Below are positions 44,569-53,749 of a DNA stretch of 64,000 bases, one piece after another. This DNA is from Propionivibrio soli (GTDB lineage Bacteria; Pseudomonadota; Gammaproteobacteria; Burkholderiales; Rhodocyclaceae): the NCBI RefSeq assembly GCF_025770765.1, contig NZ_JANZKY010000003.1:62001-126000 (forward strand). Direction: 5' to 3'. The notes below the pieces were generated by a model. The model was not told where the DNA came from. It made no database searches and saw only the letters and a list, made by a program, of their open reading frames with translations. Position 1 is the first letter of the stretch. Every line of letters starts with the position of its first letter. The position numbers and the translations under genes were made by a program.

Positions 44569-45438
44569 ATGCAGCTCGAGTATTTGTTGATGATCGTCGG
44601 CTCTGCCTTCATGCATGCCTCCTATAACGCACTCATGAAGACACGAGCCCGGGACTACTACCTCTTGTCTGGCTTTTTCGTAGTGGCCACCCTTGTCGCG
44701 TGGGGTAAGGTCTGGTGGGACGGAGGGCTGGGGACCGTGCCCTGGCAGGCACTTCCCATTGTTTTTCTGGCCGCGCTGTTTTATGTGATGTACCAGATGT
44801 TCTGTAACAAGGCCTACCGGATGGGCGACATTTCGTCGCTTTACCCTTTGACAGTCCTGGGTCCCGTGCTGATCCCCGTGTGGGCTGCCCTGTTCCTTTC
44901 CGAGCGGCTCGGTCTACAGGCCATTGCCGGGATTCTGCTCACTTTCCTGGGAGCGGGCTGCATCAAGCTCAACGCGCTCTCATGGAAGGAGGTGAGGAGA
45001 GTGTTCTCGCGGGCTGGCGAATACGCCGGCGCTCGTTGGGCGTTGGCGGCATCCTTTGTCTATTCGATCGGGGCGATCTTCGACAAGGCCTGCGTCGGGG
45101 CTTTTACCGGTTCGGCCTATCTGGGCTTCATCATTCTGTTCATGACGCTCAACATGCTGATCGCCCTGGGTTTTACCAAAGATCGGCCCTCTATCAACCT
45201 ATCCTCATGGCCGATTGTTCTCGTGGGCGGCGTCGCACTTTATCTTTCCTTCATGCTGTTCAGAACCGCCCTCAAGGAAGTCTACGTCAGCATTGCGACA
45301 CCGCTGCGGCAAGTGTCGATTCTGTTCGCGATGGCGTTCGGCGTGCTGATACTCAGGGAGCGGATTCGTGCGACGGCTGTCCTGGGGGCGTTACTGATTC
45401 TTGTCGGAGTGTCCTGCCTGGCACTTGCCAGGCACTGA
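44569..45438 (+). CDS. EamA/DMT-type membrane transporter
   Basis: 289 aa with ten predicted helices in two EamA halves; SLYPLTVLGPVLIPVWAALF and ATPLRQVSILFAMAFGVLILRE are the conserved fourth-helix ends of each half. Substrate not predictable. Overlapping longer frame upstream is not coding. Confidence 0.85.
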   Translation: MQLEYLLMIVGSAFMHASYNALMKTRARDYYLLSGFFVVATLVAWGKVWWDGGLGTVPWQALPIVFLAALFYVMYQMFCNKAYRMGDISSLYPLTVLGPVLIPVWAALFLSERLGLQAIAGILLTFLGAGCIKLNALSWKEVRRVFSRAGEYAGARWALAASFVYSIGAIFDKACVGAFTGSAYLGFIILFMTLNMLIALGFTKDRPSINLSSWPIVLVGGVALYLSFMLFRTALKEVYVSIATPLRQVSILFAMAFGVLILRERIRATAVLGALLILVGVSCLALARH

Positions 45439-45543
45439 CTGCCGGGCGGTTGCTTAGCGGACTTCAGCGATTCATGCACATCCGAAGTGTTCGGGGAAAT
45501 GCGTTTATGTTAGCATATGCCAAAAATAAAACGGAGAATGCGC

Positions 45544-45867
45544 ATGGCTCTCACACTCACAGTTCGCGCTGCAAAACAAATCCAGAGCGACCTTGTTGAC
45601 CGGGGCGGTGGCTTAGGTATCCGAGTCATTGTGCAGTCTTCGGAGTGCTCCGGTATGGCTTACCGGCTGGTCTTCGTCGACCACCAGGAAGCCGGCGATC
45701 AGGTCTTTGAAAGCAATGGCGCGAAGGTTTATGTCGACCCGAGATCCATGGTCTGGCTTGACGGCACTGAAATAGATTACCTCGAGATAGGAACGGCGAG
45801 TGGTTTTGCCTTTAACAACCCGAACGCGACGAAGCATTGCGGATGCGGCGATAGCTTCTATGTGTAA
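45544..45867 (+). CDS. iscA: Iron-sulfur cluster assembly protein IscA-like
   Basis: 107 aa A-type carrier. Conserved cysteines Cys35 (SSECSGMAY), Cys99 and Cys101 (KHCGCGDSF) and the FNNPNA segment. Delivers Fe-S clusters to apoproteins. It stands outside any isc or suf operon, so it is an orphan A-type carrier. Start at 45544, with CGGAGA upstream. Confidence 0.92.
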   Translation: MALTLTVRAAKQIQSDLVDRGGGLGIRVIVQSSECSGMAYRLVFVDHQEAGDQVFESNGAKVYVDPRSMVWLDGTEIDYLEIGTASGFAFNNPNATKHCGCGDSFYV

Positions 45868-45899
45868 GGCGCAATGATCGGATGGCGCAACCAGGAGGA

Positions 45900-46757
45900 C
45901 TATCCAAGAGTTCCGGCTTGGATCTTCATCCCCGCGAATCCTTTTCTGACCACATCTTTGCCCAACTCACTCTTGAGGCGCTCAACAACTTGTTCCCCCG
46001 TGCAATGGCAGGGAATCAGGAAGTCCGGTCGGCAACGATCGAGGAAACCGATGGTTTCCCTTAAACGTTCTTCGGAAGCCTGAAGAAGATGGAATCCGCC
46101 AATGATGCCGTGTACCCGCTCGACCCCGGACACGTCGCGAACGTACTGCACGGTGTTGATGACCCCAGCATGGCTGCAGCCACAAAGAATCACCAATCCG
46201 GCGTCGGTCTCGAACCATAGAGAAAGGTCGTCGTCGATCAGGTCGACTTGACGCTTGCCCGCATCCAGAAAGAACGGACCGCCCGTGTCTTCGAACGGAG
46301 TCGTTCTGGGAACAGGGCCCGTTGCGCCGACGTGTGGATACAGATAACACCAATCGGTGATTTCTTTACGACGAGAAGAGGCGAGGTTCTGGATAAGGCT
46401 CGAAACAGTATCGTCCATACCGATCGACCGAGGTGGCTGATCGGGGTGGCAACTAAAACGCCGTTGCGTTGCTCCTCGCCCAAAGCATACTGTCGCATGC
46501 TCATTGGATTCCAGAAACGTGGGGAGGCCTCCCGTATGGTCATAATGACCATGGCTGAGAACGAGTAAATCGGCGCAGGAAAGGTCGATGCCAAGTTGGG
46601 ATGCGTTGTGAGCCAGAGCAGCGGTTTGGCTGGTATCAAACAGAAGACGATCGTCGCCAATTGCCGCCCACGCCGCGAAGCCGTGCTCGGCCATCAGCCC
46701 GGGGTTGGCTTCGTTGTCGACGACCAAAGAGATCTCCACGTAATCTTTCTTTTTCAT
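45900..46757 (-). CDS. Metallo-beta-lactamase fold hydrolase
   Basis: 285 aa. MBL motif LSHGHYDHTGG binds the first metal ions; further metal residues in CGCSHAGVINTV and GGFHLL, and the C-terminal HCTGEQ. This arrangement is that of the dihydropteroate/ArnA-like MBL group (7,8-dihydropterin-6-methyl-4-aminobenzene-phosphate synthase type). The exact substrate is unknown. Start ATG at 46757. Confidence 0.85.
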   Translation of the reverse strand: MKKKDYVEISLVVDNEANPGLMAEHGFAAWAAIGDDRLLFDTSQTAALAHNASQLGIDLSCADLLVLSHGHYDHTGGLPTFLESNEHATVCFGRGATQRRFSCHPDQPPRSIGMDDTVSSLIQNLASSRRKEITDWCYLYPHVGATGPVPRTTPFEDTGGPFFLDAGKRQVDLIDDDLSLWFETDAGLVILCGCSHAGVINTVQYVRDVSGVERVHGIIGGFHLLQASEERLRETIGFLDRCRPDFLIPCHCTGEQVVERLKSELGKDVVRKGFAGMKIQAGTLG

Positions 46758-47258
46758 GCGTAACGCTCTCATTCCCTGAAACTGTTCTGTTTGCTAGAAG
46801 GTCGCCGTGCGGACGAATTCAGCTTCCACCAATCCGCTATCGTGCCGGAAACCTGAAATCATCTTCAATAACAATGCCGGGCGCGCTTTAAGGTCGAACT
46901 CCATCCAGCGGTCGTTTAATGCCATAACGCAGCGAACGCTGTTTCCACGTTGATTCCAAACCGCCTCCCGGCAAGCCGCCAAGGTGCTTCCATGAGCAGT
47001 ACGCTTGGTGGATAATCCGCAGCGTTCAAATTATCCGGAATTTCAATGAACTCAGGCCCAAGTCGCACGCCTTGACGATTCAAATGTACGCGTAGGCATA
47101 GCGCCTTCGCAATCGCTGGACGTCAAGGCTCAACTGTTTGTCGTCCAGCGAGCAGCCCCGGATTCGCCCGTTCCTGCTCCTGTTTCGTTACTTCACGGCA
47201 CTTCTCGTGCCTTTGATAGTCGATGCCGTAACCGTCGGCGAGACTCGCGGGAGCGCAA
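46758..47258. other. Intergenic with coding debris and an inverted repeat
   Basis: 501 bases before the Nramp-family gene. On the minus strand between about 47110 and 46794 two out-of-frame open stretches of 60-65 codons follow one another (VLLMEAPWRLAGRRFG, then ALNDRWMEFDLKARPALLLK), possibly a decayed gene; no family recognised. A perfect 9-bp inverted repeat CGCTGGACG / CGTCCAGCG (47114-47122, 47142-47150) lies about 110 nt before the Nramp start. Confidence 0.45.
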
Positions 47259-48536
47259 ATGAACTCGAAGAAAATCAATGGAATCGTCCGCCATCTCGGG
47301 CCGGGGTTGATCACCGGCGCCGCCGACGACGACCCGAGCGGAATTGCCACGTATTCGCAAGCGGGCTCGCAATTCCGCTTCGGTTTGGTTTGGACATTGC
47401 TGCTCACGACGCCCCTCATGATCGGAATCCAGATGCTTTCGGCGCGCATCGGATGGGCCACTGGCGAGGGCCTGGGCGCGAATATCGCCAAGGCCTGTCC
47501 GCGCTGGCTCACCGTGAGTCTGGTCGCATTGCTCGTCCTTGCCAACACCATCAACATCGCGGCCGATCTCGGCGCCATGGGCGAGGCGGTTCGCCTGCTC
47601 GTGGGCGGGCATGCCGCGCTGTATATCGTCGGCTTCGGTGTCTTGTCGATGGCGGGCCAGGTGTTCTTTTCGTACGAAGGCACGGTCCGTGGGCTCAAAT
47701 GGCTCACATTAGCGCTCTTTTCGTATGTGGCCGTCATTCTTTCGGTTTCTATCCCATGGAAGCAGGTGGTCGTCGAATCAATCTCGCCGTGGAATTTTCT
47801 ACCCGCGACGACATCGGTCAACGACTACGCCTCGATCGTGGTCGCCGTGCTCGGTACGACGATCAGCCCTTACCTCTTTTTCTGGCAGGCAGCACAGGAG
47901 GTCGAAGACGGCCTGCGCCGGCCTGATGCAAGGAACTTGCGACAAAACCCCGCCTATATGGCGGAGCATTTGTACCGAATCAAGCAGGACACGTACATCG
48001 GCATGATTTTCTCGAATGCGATTGCCTTGTGCGTCGTCCTCGCCACAGCCGTCACGCTTAACGAACACGGAGTCACCCAGATCCTTACAGCAGCCCAGGC
48101 GGCCGAAGCTCTCAAACCCATTGCCGGCGAATTCGCCTTCGCGGTGTTCTCGATCGGGATTGTCGGTACCGGATTGCTTGCCGTGCCTGTGTTGGCCGGC
48201 TCGGCGGCATTCGCGGTGAGCGACGTGTTCGGGTGGCGGGCGGGGCTGTCACGCGGTTTTCATGAGGCGCGGGGTTTTTACGGCATCATCATTGCGGCAA
48301 CGGCCATGGGGACGGTCATGGGGCTGCTGGAGGTGGACCCGATCCAGGCGCTTGTTTGGAGCGCGATTGTGAACGGAGTCATTGCCGTGCCGATCATGTT
48401 CGTGATGATGCGGATCGGTCAGTCTGCAGAAATCATGGGCCATCTCACAATGACCCCGCGCCACCGGTTCTTCGGCTGGTCTGCCACGGCAGTGATGGCG
48501 CTCGCCGTGGCTTTCATGCTCGTTACGGAACTATGA
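47259..48536 (+). CDS. Nramp-family divalent metal transporter, atypical metal site
   Basis: 425 aa, about 11 membrane helices. The helix-1 motif, DPGN in canonical Nramps, reads DDDPSGIATYSQAG; the helix-6 metal-binding MPH region reads GTTISPYLFFWQAAQEVED, with no methionine. Loss of the helix-6 Met is typical of Nramp branches that do not select soft transition metals. May move Mg2+, Mn2+ or another cation. RBS not obvious; start agrees with the family. Confidence 0.87.
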   Translation: MNSKKINGIVRHLGPGLITGAADDDPSGIATYSQAGSQFRFGLVWTLLLTTPLMIGIQMLSARIGWATGEGLGANIAKACPRWLTVSLVALLVLANTINIAADLGAMGEAVRLLVGGHAALYIVGFGVLSMAGQVFFSYEGTVRGLKWLTLALFSYVAVILSVSIPWKQVVVESISPWNFLPATTSVNDYASIVVAVLGTTISPYLFFWQAAQEVEDGLRRPDARNLRQNPAYMAEHLYRIKQDTYIGMIFSNAIALCVVLATAVTLNEHGVTQILTAAQAAEALKPIAGEFAFAVFSIGIVGTGLLAVPVLAGSAAFAVSDVFGWRAGLSRGFHEARGFYGIIIAATAMGTVMGLLEVDPIQALVWSAIVNGVIAVPIMFVMMRIGQSAEIMGHLTMTPRHRFFGWSATAVMALAVAFMLVTEL

Positions 48537-48719
48537 GCAACTAGGATCGTTTCCGTCGTGCGTTTCTACCGGCTGGCGGGTACGCGAAGGGGGAAAACGA
48601 CGGGTGAGCAAAAGCAATGCGAAGGGGGACACCACGCCAGGGAGGACGCCGCTGTCATCCTCCTCGCCATGGCGTTTGGGTCTTCCGTATTACTCCGTGT
48701 GTGTCCGTTCTCTCGTCAC

Positions 48720-49670
48720 TTACTTCGAGGGGCAGCCCTCGACCGCTAACTGTGGCGGCCGAACAGCGGGGGCCGCCGTTTTCTTCCGGGCCGCTGCCCA
48801 GCCGAACAATGAAAGCAGGGCGAGGCCGCTGCCGATAAGGAGGATGCCGGCGATTTCCGGGACCGAGAATTCCTCGCCGAGGCTCAGGCGAGACGAGAAG
48901 ATCGCGATGACCGGCGTGCCAAGTACCGAAAGGCTGGCTTCCCACGCGGGTACGCGGTCCAGGATGTAGATCCAAAGCAGCCAGCACAGCGCCATGCTGG
49001 CGACGGACATGAAGGTGAGGATCCCGACGTAGTGTGGCGTCCAATCGGTTGGCCTCTCCGGAACGAGGATCGCGAGCAGCGTCAACGGGACGGCACCGGC
49101 AACCATCTGCCATGTGGTCAAAGACAACAGATCGACCGCCCGTGTCGACCGTAGCCGCTTGACGAGGATTGAGCCGACCGCCCAGAAGATCGCGGCGGTG
49201 AGGCCGAGCACTTTGCTGAGCAGGCTGGTGTGCATGTTCCACGGCTCGATGATCAGGATCAGGCCGGCGAGTGTACTGGCCGCCGCGAGCCACTGCTTGC
49301 CGCGCACGCGCTCGCCAAGGATCAACCATGACATCAGCAGCGTCCAGATCGGCATGGTGAAGATGAGCACTGCGGTTTTTCCGGGGCCGCCTTCAACGAG
49401 AGCCCAGGTCTGGAAGACCATGAATCCCGCGACCTGAGTGAATCCGATGACGGTCGTCTCCCGCGGTGAGGGCATTTTCAGCGACCTACCGCTCAGCTTG
49501 AGTGCGATCAGGAGCGCTATGGCGGCACCGATGCTGCGTTCGGCGGCAAAGGCGAAGGGCGGCGCATAGCTCAGCCCTTGCTTAGCCAGCACCCAGGTGT
49601 ATCCCCAGATGGAAGAGAGAACAAGCAGGGCCAGCAACGGGAGCCAGCGTTGTTTGGTTTCGGCAGTCAT
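48720..49670 (-). CDS. EamA family transporter
   Basis: 316 aa, ten helices in two EamA repeats: SSIWGYTWVLAKQGL at the start, GGPGKTAVLIFTMPIWTLLM, and LGTPVIAIFSSRLSLGEEF. Possible amino-acid or metabolite exporter; substrate unknown. Separated from the upstream alkene reductase by a stem-loop. Confidence 0.87.
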   Translation of the reverse strand: MTAETKQRWLPLLALLVLSSIWGYTWVLAKQGLSYAPPFAFAAERSIGAAIALLIALKLSGRSLKMPSPRETTVIGFTQVAGFMVFQTWALVEGGPGKTAVLIFTMPIWTLLMSWLILGERVRGKQWLAAASTLAGLILIIEPWNMHTSLLSKVLGLTAAIFWAVGSILVKRLRSTRAVDLLSLTTWQMVAGAVPLTLLAILVPERPTDWTPHYVGILTFMSVASMALCWLLWIYILDRVPAWEASLSVLGTPVIAIFSSRLSLGEEFSVPEIAGILLIGSGLALLSLFGWAAARKKTAAPAVRPPQLAVEGCPSK

Positions 49671-49740
49671 GGGCAGTACTTTCCTCGATCAGTGGTGCGG
49701 AAGCGCTCTGTTTGCTGCGGATTCGGACACATCCGAAAAC

Positions 49741-49788
49741 CTTCCCCCGCGCGGCGCTTTGCGGCGCCGCGCCGAAGGGGGGAGGGAA
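49741..49788 (-). terminator. Large GC-rich stem-loop after the OYE gene
   Basis: Nested pairing: GCGCGGCGC / GCGCCGCGC inside CTTCCCCC / GGGGGGAG. Lies between two minus-strand genes; no U-run. Confidence 0.6.
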
Positions 49789-49793
49789 GGCGA

Positions 49794-50885
49794 TCAGGCC
49801 GCGGCAAGTGTTGGATAGTCGGTATATCCGTCCGCACCTCCTCCGTAGAGCCGGTCGGCACGGACTTCGTTCAATGGCGCGTTGTCATGCAGGCGTCTGA
49901 CGAGGTCCGGGTTGGCGATGAACGGCCGGCCGAAAGCGACGAGGTCGGCCTTGCCGCTGCCGACAACCTCCTGACCTTCGGAGCGCGTGTAACCGTTGTT
50001 GACCATCCAGGCACCGGAGAAGGCGCGCCGCAATGCGGCGTAGTCGAACGGCTTGGCATCGGCCGGGTAACGTACGCCCCCCGTCTCGCCCTCGATGATG
50101 TGAACATAGGCCAAGCTGAGCTGAGCCAGATGCTCGACCACGTAGCCATAGAGCGCCTGCGGGTCGCTGTCGCGCGGCGCGCCATTGACCGTAGTCATCG
50201 GGCTGAGGCGGATCCCGGTGCGGCCACCGCCGATTTCGTCGGCGATCGCTGTGGCGACCTCCAGCAGCAGGCGCGCACGGTTGGCGATACTGCCACCGTA
50301 CGGGCCTTCACGGTCGTTTACGCTGTCGCGCAGAAACTGCTCGAGCAAGTAATTGTTCGCCGCGTGGATTTCGACGCCGTCGAAGCCCGCTGCCATCGCG
50401 TTGCGAGCGGCGCGTCGGTAGTCTTCGACGAGACCCGGCAGTTCGTCGTCGCGTAGAGCGCGCGGCGCGGAGACGGGGACGAGGCCGTCACGATTGAACG
50501 TCTTGGCCTCGGCGGCCCGGTTAGTCGACGAGACCGGTTGGGCACCGCCCGGCAATAGCGATGTGTGCGAGATGCGGCCGACATGCCAGAGCTGGATCAC
50601 GATGCGCCCGCCTGCTTCGTGGACAGCGTCGGTCACCTCCCGCCAGGCGGCGATCTGCTCAGCGGTATAGATGCCCGGCGTGTCGATGTAGCCGTGCGCC
50701 ATCGGGTTGATCGGACTCGCTTCGCTGATGATCAGCCCGGCACTCGCGCGCTGCCTGTAATACTCGACGGTAAGGGGGCCAGGCTTCTGCCCGTCGATGG
50801 CGCGGTTCCGGGTTAGCGGTGCCATGGCAACGCGATTGGCGAGGGCGATGTTGCCGATGGTGATGGGATCGAAAAGAGTGGTCAT
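49794..50885 (-). CDS. nemA: Alkene reductase, Old Yellow Enzyme family (NemA-like)
   Basis: 363 aa FMN TIM barrel reducing activated C=C bonds of enals, nitro-esters and similar electrophiles with NAD(P)H. Opens LFDPITIGNIALANRVAMAPLTRNR; RIVIQLWHVGRISH; substrate-binding His/Asn in GVEIHAANNYLLEQFLRD; SIANRARLLLEV; terminal FGRPFIANPDLV. Lies downstream of the TetR gene with an identical operator just before it, so it is likely derepressed by electrophiles. Confidence 0.94.
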   Translation of the reverse strand: MTTLFDPITIGNIALANRVAMAPLTRNRAIDGQKPGPLTVEYYRQRASAGLIISEASPINPMAHGYIDTPGIYTAEQIAAWREVTDAVHEAGGRIVIQLWHVGRISHTSLLPGGAQPVSSTNRAAEAKTFNRDGLVPVSAPRALRDDELPGLVEDYRRAARNAMAAGFDGVEIHAANNYLLEQFLRDSVNDREGPYGGSIANRARLLLEVATAIADEIGGGRTGIRLSPMTTVNGAPRDSDPQALYGYVVEHLAQLSLAYVHIIEGETGGVRYPADAKPFDYAALRRAFSGAWMVNNGYTRSEGQEVVGSGKADLVAFGRPFIANPDLVRRLHDNAPLNEVRADRLYGGGADGYTDYPTLAAA

Positions 50886-50922
50886 GCACGTCTCCTTCTC
50901 AGGTTGTTCGTTTTCAAATGAT

Positions 50923-50938
50923 TAGACCGGTCGTCTAG
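50923..50938. promoter_or_regulatory. TetR/NemR-type operator before nemA
   Basis: TAGACCGGTCGTCTAG; inverted TAGAC/GTCTA arms. Identical 16 bases occur at 51614-51629. Confidence 0.88.
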
Positions 50939-50989
50939 TTTTTCGGCAAATTCGGAACCCGAAACATTTGAGTTGCCGAAGAAACAGGG

Positions 50990-51589
50990 TTAGCGGGGTG
51001 TGGCGGGGGTGGCGAGCAACTGCTGCGTTACGGCCATGGCTTCTTCGAACGGTTTGCCGTTGCGATGAATCTTGGCCAGCAGTCCGGCGCCCAGCCACAG
51101 TTGGTACAGCATTTGCGCGGTCGCCCGGGCTTCCGGGACGGCCAGCGAGCCGTCCTCTTTGCCGGTTTCGATGCAGTCGGCGATGCGCGCGATGACTCTG
51201 TCGGTGCCTTCGCGCAAGGTCACGCGCATGGCGTCGGAGAGATCGGAGACCTCGCCGCTCAGCTTGACCACGAGGCAGCGACGCGTATCGCAGCCGTCGT
51301 CGTGGCATTGCTTCCATTTCTCCCAGAAACGCATTAATCGTTCCCGAGCCGTGGTTCCGTCGTCCGCCATGTTGTTGTCCATCCGCGCCAGGAATTCACG
51401 GAAATAGTCTTCCAGGAGCGCCTGACCGAACTGTTCCTTGGACTCGAAGTAGTGATAGAACGAGCCTTTGGGGACACCCGCCGTAGTCAGGATTTCATTG
51501 AGCCCGACGCTGGCGAACCCCTTCCCGGCGATGATCCGGTAACCGGTATCGAGAATGTGCTGGCGGGTATCGTCGTGGCGTGCGCTCAT
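50990..51589 (-). CDS. nemR: TetR-family repressor (NemR-like)
   Basis: 199 aa. HTH TTAGVPKGSFYHYFESKEQF, classical TetR. The ligand domain has a cysteine cluster Cys95, Cys100, Cys105 (CHDDGCDTRRC), plausibly the redox/electrophile sensor as in NemR. Two copies of the same operator, one before this gene and one before the alkene reductase, fit autorepression and control of nemA. Start at 51589 preferred over four codons upstream. Confidence 0.92.
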   Translation of the reverse strand: MSARHDDTRQHILDTGYRIIAGKGFASVGLNEILTTAGVPKGSFYHYFESKEQFGQALLEDYFREFLARMDNNMADDGTTARERLMRFWEKWKQCHDDGCDTRRCLVVKLSGEVSDLSDAMRVTLREGTDRVIARIADCIETGKEDGSLAVPEARATAQMLYQLWLGAGLLAKIHRNGKPFEEAMAVTQQLLATPATPR

Positions 51590-51613
51590 GATGGTGGGCA
51601 CTGTAACGCAAAA

Positions 51614-51629
51614 TAGACCGGTCGTCTAG
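51614..51629. promoter_or_regulatory. TetR/NemR-type operator before nemR
   Basis: Same TAGACCGGTCGTCTAG as at 50923-50938, 25 nt upstream of the repressor start. Confidence 0.88.
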
Positions 51630-51829
51630 TAAAAGTTGCCGGGATGGAAGTTCCTGAAGTGAACTCTCGGTACGATTCACCTTCCAACTGGTCTTCAGCG
51701 CGCCGAAGTGGATTCTTTTGGCTTGGGCTCGATCACTGTACAAGCACAGTCTGTGCGCTGCTTCGATGTGTCGGCCGAACACCAGGAATCGTAGAAGCCT
51801 AGCGTTTTGCCATCAACCTGTCCTTCCCG

Positions 51830-52804
51830 ATGACCCTTTCGCCTCGAGCACGGCCTTCCGGCCCCAGCGGCCGTTTCTTGCTGACGTTCATGCTGTTGTC
51901 TGCTGCTCTTTTCGCCTACGGTTGGTATTCCGGATGGTTGCAGGTGGGCGTCTATCAATGGTTGCTGGCCGGCGAGAGCCGGACGCCGCCTTGGCAAGCT
52001 GGAGCGCCAAACGAAGAACGGAGCACGGGGCGGCGCCTCGCCCTCGAGGATTACCGCGTCGGCATCGATGCGCTGGCGTTGGCTGGAGTTGGTTCCGACC
52101 TTTCGGGGCTGACCTATCACCCAACGCGCCACACGTTGTTTTCTGTCGTCAACCGGCCGCCCCAAATCGTGGAACTGTCACTTGACGGGGTACCTTTGCG
52201 CACCATCCCGGTCGAAGGCGCGTTTGATCTCGAAGGAATTACTCATGTTCGAGGTAACGAGTTTTTCCTGGCCGACGAGCGCTCGCAACAGCTGATTCAT
52301 GTCGTTGTCGGCGAAGGACGTTCGCCCATTGACGTGCGCGGACGTCCTCGCATCGGCCTCACATTCGACCGCCCCGGAAATCTGGGCTTGGAAGGATTGT
52401 CGTGGGATCACGTGCGCCACCGGCTTTTCGTGGTCAGGGAGAAAAGACCGCTACGCTTGTTCGAACTTTCCGGCGTTTCGACGTTACTCGATGGCGGTCC
52501 GCTCGATCTGCAGATCGGCGAATGGCTCCCACGCGGGTCGGCCGCCTTCCTGCTGCGCGATCTTTCTTCACTCTCGTATCACGAGGAATCCGGCAACATG
52601 CTGTTGTTGAGCGACGAGTCGCGTCTCGTCATCGAGCTTGATTCGGCGCGGCGGCCGTCCGGACTCCTCGTATTGCGCAAGGGATGGCACGGGTTGAAAA
52701 ACGACGTGCCGCAGCCCGAAGGGCTGACGGTGGGGCCGGGCGGAGAGATATTCGTCGTGTCCGAACCGAATCTGTTCTATCGCTTTGATCCGCCGCGGCA
52801 ATGA
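51830..52804 (+). CDS. SdiA-regulated (YjiK-like) beta-propeller protein
   Basis: 324 aa. N-terminal membrane anchor (about 17-35), then a beta-propeller with repeated segments: LSGLTYHPTRHTLFSVVNRP, FDLEGITHVRGNEFFLADER, NLGLEGLSWDHVRHRLFVV, QPEGLTVGPGGEIFVVSEP. This is the SdiA-regulated domain family, periplasmic or membrane-attached, function undefined. Confidence 0.88.
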   Translation: MTLSPRARPSGPSGRFLLTFMLLSAALFAYGWYSGWLQVGVYQWLLAGESRTPPWQAGAPNEERSTGRRLALEDYRVGIDALALAGVGSDLSGLTYHPTRHTLFSVVNRPPQIVELSLDGVPLRTIPVEGAFDLEGITHVRGNEFFLADERSQQLIHVVVGEGRSPIDVRGRPRIGLTFDRPGNLGLEGLSWDHVRHRLFVVREKRPLRLFELSGVSTLLDGGPLDLQIGEWLPRGSAAFLLRDLSSLSYHEESGNMLLLSDESRLVIELDSARRPSGLLVLRKGWHGLKNDVPQPEGLTVGPGGEIFVVSEPNLFYRFDPPRQ

Positions 52805-52843
52805 ATTGTGCGGGATCGCTGCAGGCCGACCGCTAGGCGAGCA

Positions 52844-53653
52844 TTACGCAATCGGCTCGGCGATCATTTGCCGCCGTTCGAACCGGACGAGTTCTTTGAC
52901 GCCGGCCTTGCGCAGTCCTTCGAGTGCCGCGTCGAAATGCCGGCCGACGTTATGCGGGGCGTGGGCGTCCGAGCCGAGCGTGAGCGGCACGCCGCTCACG
53001 GCCAGCGCTTCGACGATGTCCCAGCCGGGCATGAAGGCGCGGGCGGGGTTGTCCATGCCCGAGGTGTTGATCTCCACCGCGATGTCGTTGGCCAGCAGGT
53101 CCGGAATCAGCGGTTCGACGTAGCGCAGCATGCCGCCGGCCGGCATGGCGCCCATCTTCTTCGGCAGGTCAAGGTGGCCGACGATGTCGCAGAAGCGCTC
53201 GCGGACCATCATGCCGACGCAATGGAAGTAGATCTCACACACATCCTCGATGTGCCAGAAGTTGTACATCTCCGGTTCCTGGAGTTTCTCGAAACCAATG
53301 TTGTGCACGGAGCCGATCAGGTAGTCCCAGTCGTAGCGCTTACGGACATCTTCCGCGACGTCGAGACGGCTCGGGATGTAGTCCATCTCCATGCCAAGAC
53401 GGATGCGGAACGGTTGGTCTCCGTCGCTGTTGTGGCGCTCCTGCAAGCGGCGCACGTCATTCACGTAATCGTCGAGTTCTTCGGCCAGCATCGCGTAACG
53501 CTGACCGCGAGCGTGGAGCATCCAGTGGCTGTGGTCCGAGAATCCGTAGTCGGTTATTCCCCGCTCGCGAGCCTTCTCGACGTAGGCTTCCATCGCGCCG
53601 GAGGCGTGACAACAGCGGGTAGTGTGGTTATGCAGGTCCATCAAGACAGCCAT
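52844..53653 (-). CDS. PHP-domain phosphatase (histidinol-phosphatase-like)
   Basis: 269 aa. PHP metal motifs: DLHNHTTRC, FSDHSHW, LGMEMDYIP, GSVHNI, DIVGHLDLP and GSDAHAPHNVG. Length and order fit HisK-type histidinol phosphatase, but the context (next to an ABC importer) does not support histidine synthesis; a general phosphoesterase is possible. Confidence 0.86.
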   Translation of the reverse strand: MAVLMDLHNHTTRCCHASGAMEAYVEKARERGITDYGFSDHSHWMLHARGQRYAMLAEELDDYVNDVRRLQERHNSDGDQPFRIRLGMEMDYIPSRLDVAEDVRKRYDWDYLIGSVHNIGFEKLQEPEMYNFWHIEDVCEIYFHCVGMMVRERFCDIVGHLDLPKKMGAMPAGGMLRYVEPLIPDLLANDIAVEINTSGMDNPARAFMPGWDIVEALAVSGVPLTLGSDAHAPHNVGRHFDAALEGLRKAGVKELVRFERRQMIAEPIA

Positions 53654-53749
53654 GAGGATTTCTTTCAGCTATTTAAAGTTTTCGGACAAAGCGACTCTGC
53701 CGACCGCGGCGCGGCGATCGGGTTCGGTGGCACGCCAGGCACCGGAGGA

